Below, in pieces: positions 60,305 through 64,000 of a stretch of DNA of 64,000 nucleotides (position 1 is its first letter; every line of letters starts with the position of its first letter). The stretch comes from Andalucia godoyi (taxonomy: Eukaryota > Discoba > Jakobea > Jakobida > Andaluciidae). A program made the translations under genes and the position numbers. Location of the stretch: positions 233,822 through 297,821 of the forward strand of contig VRVR01000034.1 of the NCBI GenBank assembly GCA_009859145.1. Direction: 5' to 3'. The notes under the pieces are model-generated. The model had not been told where the DNA came from, ran no database searches, and was given only the letters and a program-made list of their open reading frames with translations.

Positions 60305-63253
60305 ATGGTTCTATCTCCTTCTCATCGTGAGCATGACAGGGAGTGCATTGCAGTCGACATGCGACCCTTCGCACGGCCGTTAAACCTGCCTGGGGATCAC
60401 GTAGACGTTTCGAGAGAAACAAAAGAGATCGAGGTGTCTCTTGTGCCGGTCCAGCGCCAATTTCGGATGAGAAAATCTCGATCGCAATTCCTGGCAAACT
60501 GGAGCGGTGCGAACCTCTCCGTGTCCAAGAGTCATGCAATGTCCTCTGCATTCTGGTCGGAATCACAAGATGAGGACGAAGGAGTGGCAAAGTCGCGAAC
60601 TGCGACTCGCGAACTCGCAGCAGACGATGCTGCTAAACTTCGCGGGTTGACGGACACTGAAGTCACGGATCGTCAGCGTCGTTTTGGAAAAAACGTACTC
60701 GGAGATACGGGCCCTTCGTTGTGGAAAATGATTTTCCAGTCCTATTTTAATAATTTTATGCAGGCAATTTTGGTGTTCACCATCATCTTGTCGGCGATTT
60801 CGCGCGGATATGCCGAAGTGGTCGTTCTTGCATTCCTTTTTGTCATCAATGGTACAACATCGTTCGTCCATTCTCGGAATTCTGTCAAGGCCATCGCGGA
60901 GTTGCGTAATCAGTACCGCGCAAAGGCAAAGGTCATCCGAAACGGAGCGGAGTTGGAGATCGAGCCAATTGAACTGGTGCCAGATGATGTTGTTGTGCTT
61001 GAGAGAGGAATCGTACTACAGTGCGACTGCCGTCTGGAGACTGTATTGGCATCGGTGACTATGGACGAATCGGCGATTACAGGAGAGTCTCTTCCTGTCG
61101 ACAAGGAAATGGGAGCCTCATGCTCAGCTGGAACGATAGTGAAATCAGGATTTGGTCGTGCGATCGTCACGCAGACTGGCAAAGCATCTTCTATGGGTCG
61201 TATTATTCAGTTGAGCGCCAATGCGCGAAAGCGAGAGAGCTTCCAGAGGATCCTCAACTCGGTGATGTACATTCTGGTTGGATTAGGGGTCATCGTGGCA
61301 ATTGTCGTCCTTCCAGATCTCGGAGTCCGCGACGGATTTTCAAGCGACGACATTTTGGAATTGCTTGCTGTGATCCTGGTTGCCGCGATTCCAGTTGCGC
61401 TGCCGGTTGTTGTTACCGCTGTGCTCACAGGAGGAGCAAAACTTCTTGCGAAACACCATGTCATTGTCTCCCGTCTGGCTGCTCTGGAAGCGCTTGCAGA
61501 AATGGATGTTCTGGCGTCCGACAAAACAGGAACACTCACGGCCAACCAGCTGGAGATTCAAGAAATTGTATCATTGGGCGAATTCGACGATTTTACTGTC
61601 AAGATGTTTGCGTTTATGGCTTGTCCAAAGGCGAGTGACGACCCGATTGACAAGGCAATCCTGCGGATGGCGGATGCTGACAAATCCATTCAGAATGAAG
61701 TGGCCCAAGATTTTGTTTTGGAAAGCATGCAGCCGTTCGATTCGGCTCGCAAAAGACTTATGGCGTTCTGGAAGCACGAGGACTCTGGCAGGCCGTTACT
61801 CGTTCTGAAAGGCGCGCCGCAGGCCTTGTGCAAAGCACTTCCGGTATCATCCGGTTCGGCAAGCTCGTATTCGAGAGACCCGGTCGGCAAAATCCAGATG
61901 CCCGATCAGGTTCAATATCAAGTCGACAAGGCTGTGAAGTCCTTGGCGTCTCGCGGGTTGCGACCACTCGGAATTGCGTGCCGAGAGGATGGGACGACTT
62001 GGAAATATGTCGGGGTTATCGGCATATTTGATCCTCCGCGACACGATTCACGCGCTACTCTGCTCCGGGCCCATGAGCTGGGCATCAGAGTAAAGATGAT
62101 CACCGGAGATCATGTGCTGATTGCGCAGGAGACTTCAAGGATGCTCGGCATCGGGGGCAATGTGGTTGCCTTGCACGGAGATGAGTCAAAGGCCCAGATC
62201 GCAGAGGATGCGGATGGATTTGCGGAAGTCTTGCCAGAAGACAAATACAGAGTGATTCATCAGCTGCAGCGAAATAAACACGTTGTTGGCATGACCGGGG
62301 ATGGCGTGAATGACGTTGCAGCACTGCGTCGGGCAGATTGTGGAATCGCCGTTGCTGGAGCGACGGATGCTGCTCGGTCTGCGGCGGATATTGTGCTTAC
62401 GCAACCCGGCTTATCCGTTGTCATTGATGCAATCGTTGCGGCACGGAAGATATTCCAGAATGTTCGCAACTACTTGATCTTCCGCATAGCAGCATCGATT
62501 ACACTGGTTTTCTGGCTATTTTTCAGTTTGCTTTTGTTTTACGATCCCGGCAGCAGCACGAGTCGTTTCGTCACCGATCCCGTCTCCATTCTCATCATCG
62601 CGGTATTACTGGATATTGCCAATCTTGCGAATGCATACGACCATGTACGTCCATCGCTGCTACCATCCACTTGGGATCTTCCTGAGATTCTTGTCGTGGC
62701 CATTGTGTTGGGATTCCTAGGAGTCGAGGAGCAAGTTCTTATTTTTACCTGGGCTCGGAACTCCAAATTTGTCTTTCATTCGGTGGCCTTCAACACCAAT
62801 GAACTGCATGCCCTCATTTTCTTTTCTCTCGGAGCATCTTTGCTTTTGACGATATTCATTTCGCGAACTCGGGGGATGTTCTTCCAGAGGCGACCATCCT
62901 TCCTTGTGCTGACCGTTAATCTCTCGTGGCTGTTTGTCATGACAATTCTGGGCGTTTACTGGCCGTTTTCCGAGGGAGCAGGCTGGAAAGCCGTAGGGAT
63001 TACGTGGGGATTGATTCTGATTGCGTTCGTGATCAAAGACGTTTGCAAACGACTACTGTATGCATATTTCGACTCTGCAAACATCAGGCATCCTGCAGTG
63101 TCGGCTCCTCGAACCAGGAACTGGAAGAATCTGCCGTTGCATGCATTCTACTTTCTACGAGGTCCGAAGGAGAAGGATATCAAACCGATTGGGGACGTGG
63201 AGTTGGGCTCTACGCTTCCGACAGTACCTCAGGTCTCTGACATGCCAGTATAG
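60305..63253 (+). CDS. P3A-type plasma-membrane H+-ATPase
   Basis: 982 residues. After a polar 110-residue N-terminus, the P-type core has the actuator TGES (MDESAITGESLPV), the phosphorylation site SDKTGTLTANQL, the nucleotide-domain KGAPQALCKAL and the hinge MTGDGVNDVAALRRADCGIA. The short nucleotide domain, the IFDPPRHDS motif and the ten-TM layout match fungal/plant PMA/AHA proton pumps. In TM6 the usual LNDGT is LLDIAN: the proton-carrying Asp is retained but the preceding Asn is Leu. No plant-type C-terminal 14-3-3 site (YTV) is present. The pump would energise the plasma membrane. The ATG at 60305 is the first in frame. Confidence 0.92.
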   Translation: MVLSPSHREHDRECIAVDMRPFARPLNLPGDHVDVSRETKEIEVSLVPVQRQFRMRKSRSQFLANWSGANLSVSKSHAMSSAFWSESQDEDEGVAKSRTATRELAADDAAKLRGLTDTEVTDRQRRFGKNVLGDTGPSLWKMIFQSYFNNFMQAILVFTIILSAISRGYAEVVVLAFLFVINGTTSFVHSRNSVKAIAELRNQYRAKAKVIRNGAELEIEPIELVPDDVVVLERGIVLQCDCRLETVLASVTMDESAITGESLPVDKEMGASCSAGTIVKSGFGRAIVTQTGKASSMGRIIQLSANARKRESFQRILNSVMYILVGLGVIVAIVVLPDLGVRDGFSSDDILELLAVILVAAIPVALPVVVTAVLTGGAKLLAKHHVIVSRLAALEALAEMDVLASDKTGTLTANQLEIQEIVSLGEFDDFTVKMFAFMACPKASDDPIDKAILRMADADKSIQNEVAQDFVLESMQPFDSARKRLMAFWKHEDSGRPLLVLKGAPQALCKALPVSSGSASSYSRDPVGKIQMPDQVQYQVDKAVKSLASRGLRPLGIACREDGTTWKYVGVIGIFDPPRHDSRATLLRAHELGIRVKMITGDHVLIAQETSRMLGIGGNVVALHGDESKAQIAEDADGFAEVLPEDKYRVIHQLQRNKHVVGMTGDGVNDVAALRRADCGIAVAGATDAARSAADIVLTQPGLSVVIDAIVAARKIFQNVRNYLIFRIAASITLVFWLFFSLLLFYDPGSSTSRFVTDPVSILIIAVLLDIANLANAYDHVRPSLLPSTWDLPEILVVAIVLGFLGVEEQVLIFTWARNSKFVFHSVAFNTNELHALIFFSLGASLLLTIFISRTRGMFFQRRPSFLVLTVNLSWLFVMTILGVYWPFSEGAGWKAVGITWGLILIAFVIKDVCKRLLYAYFDSANIRHPAVSAPRTRNWKNLPLHAFYFLRGPKEKDIKPIGDVELGSTLPTVPQVSDMPV

Positions 63254-63769
63254 TCCGTGAAATCCAGCATATGCAGTCTGTAAATTGCCTTCAGGAGCGA
63301 CTTTGTTGTCATTCGAATGTTTTTTTCCCGACATGCCAGAATCCAGCACAAATACAGAAAAGGGTCCACATCACAAATACGGAAAACTCGCCAGACCATC
63401 CTTTCTGAGATAATGCTGGGGACTGGTAGAGTCGCGGATGGCGAGCAATCTGGTACACGAATATCGCCTGGGGACGACGTCGTTCAGGAGTTATACGTAA
63501 AATATTAATTACCTAATTCCCGACTACAGTCGTTTTTTATCAGTATACTTTTCAACAACGAATCTGTCCTCGCCGCTGCATCTAGTGATGGAATGTGGCA
63601 CGGGGGTACATCCCGATGCGTGTGTTCCGAGCCTTCTTCTGCCCGGTGGGACACTAACCACGCTCGCAGAGAAGAGACAGGAAGGGTGTCACCTGTTGCA
63701 TTCCGTTGAGTTATACAGAGTAAGCAGAGCACTGCATCCAAATTGGGTTCTTTATTGTACCATGCGTGT
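63254..63769. other. Convergent 3' region
   Basis: 516 bp between the H+-ATPase stop and the partial gene at the right edge. Only short frames are present (for example 63317-63508), with no recognised content. Confidence 0.5.
63751..63756 (-). terminator. AATAAA polyadenylation signal of the right-edge gene
   Basis: On the minus strand AATAAA follows the stop codon at 63770-63772 by 13 bases. Assigned by motif and position. Confidence 0.5.
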
Positions 63770-64000
63770 TCATCGGGGGGCGCGTATGGCGAGGTACAGC
63801 GCACACAGCTCCCGCTCCGTCTTGAGCTGGAGAGGCGCAGTGATGATCGGCCTGTGCCCATCGGTGAAGCAACTGCCACGAAACAGCTGGCTTGCACGCA
63901 GAGCGGCGTTCGACACTTTCTTGCGCGTCTTTGCGTTGGGCACTCCCCCCGGTTGGCGGACTGCAGAGACGAATGCGACGAACTCGCTGGTCGCAGTAGC
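63770..64000 (-). CDS. C-terminal 76 residues of an unrecognised protein (runs off the right edge)
   Basis: An open minus-strand frame from base 64000 ends at TGA 63770. The visible part contains TSEFVAFVSAVRQPGGVPNA, TRKKVSNAALRASQLFRG and a helical ELCALYLAIRAPR end, which read as ordinary protein. The competing 63505-63897 frame is a shadow. The family cannot be told from this fragment. Confidence 0.5.
   Translation of the reverse strand, partial: ATATSEFVAFVSAVRQPGGVPNAKTRKKVSNAALRASQLFRGSCFTDGHRPIITAPLQLKTERELCALYLAIRAPR

Noticed and set aside
1-64000. CRISPR array, phage, integron or bacterial operon structure
   Set aside because: All confident genes are eukaryotic with spliceosomal introns; the only arrays are simple microsatellites without spacers.

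Overview
The window is nuclear DNA of a free-living, intron-poor microbial eukaryote. It encodes eukaryote-only machinery: a Rab-type GTPase, NF-YC, an exosome RRP41, RFC3, a MYST acetyltransferase, exocyst Sec15, a Tctex-type dynein light chain, a TMEM87-like Golgi protein and a FERM protein. Genes are separated by a few hundred bases rich in microsatellites. Most are single exon. Where introns are visible they are short (50-207 nt) and GT-AG, with donors such as GTATGT, GTACGT and GTGAGT and acceptors ending CAG. The Tctex light chain, a TmcB-like PAS/adenylate cyclase and an M32 carboxypeptidase point to a flagellate protist. A jakobid-like organism would fit, but that taxonomic guess is weak and comes from gene content only.

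Layout, left to right. 1-6.6 kb: 5' end of a Rab28-like GTPase (-), a CECR5-type HAD hydrolase (-), copy 1 of a dispersed repeat, a large LRR/BTB-like protein (+) and a Zn2Cys6 regulator (-). 7.8-15.5 kb: NF-YC (-), two tandem paralogous multi-pass membrane proteins (-), a small acidic protein with a myristoylation signal (-), a small three-exon gene (+), RRP41 (-) and an Hsp20-like protein (+). 15.5-21.8 kb: a 1989-residue armadillo-like protein resembling RME-8/DNAJC13 without a visible J domain (-). 22.3-31.4 kb: a CYP51-like P450 (+), a four-TM protein (+), a FERM protein (+), L-threonine aldolase (-) and a TMEM87-like protein (-). 31.8-40.4 kb: an ABCG half-transporter (+), a BORCS7-like small protein (+), a CDIN1-like nuclease (-) and a long coiled-coil protein (-). 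41.1-49.2 kb: a dynein light chain (+), Sec15 with an N-terminal PH-like extension (+), RFC3 (-), SRR1-like (+) and a Tip60/Esa1-type acetyltransferase (+), followed by repeat copy 2. 49.8-64 kb: an EF-hand protein (-), an M32 carboxypeptidase (-), the TmcB/PAS/cyclase (-), a P3A-type H+-ATPase (+) and the 3' end of an unknown gene (-).

There is no operon logic; neighbours are mostly unrelated housekeeping genes. Broad themes are membrane traffic (Rab, Sec15, RME-8-like, BORC, TMEM87), DNA/chromatin/RNA work (RFC3, MYST, NF-YC, RRP41, CDIN1) and membrane energetics/signalling (H+-ATPase, cyclase, ABCG). I see no viral, phage, CRISPR or intact transposon sequence and no convincing tRNA or rRNA. 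The most unusual items are the repeat pair with conserved short reading frames, the PH-Sec15 architecture, the RME-8-like protein lacking a J domain, the tandem membrane paralogues and an SRR1 gene that needs a frame change.
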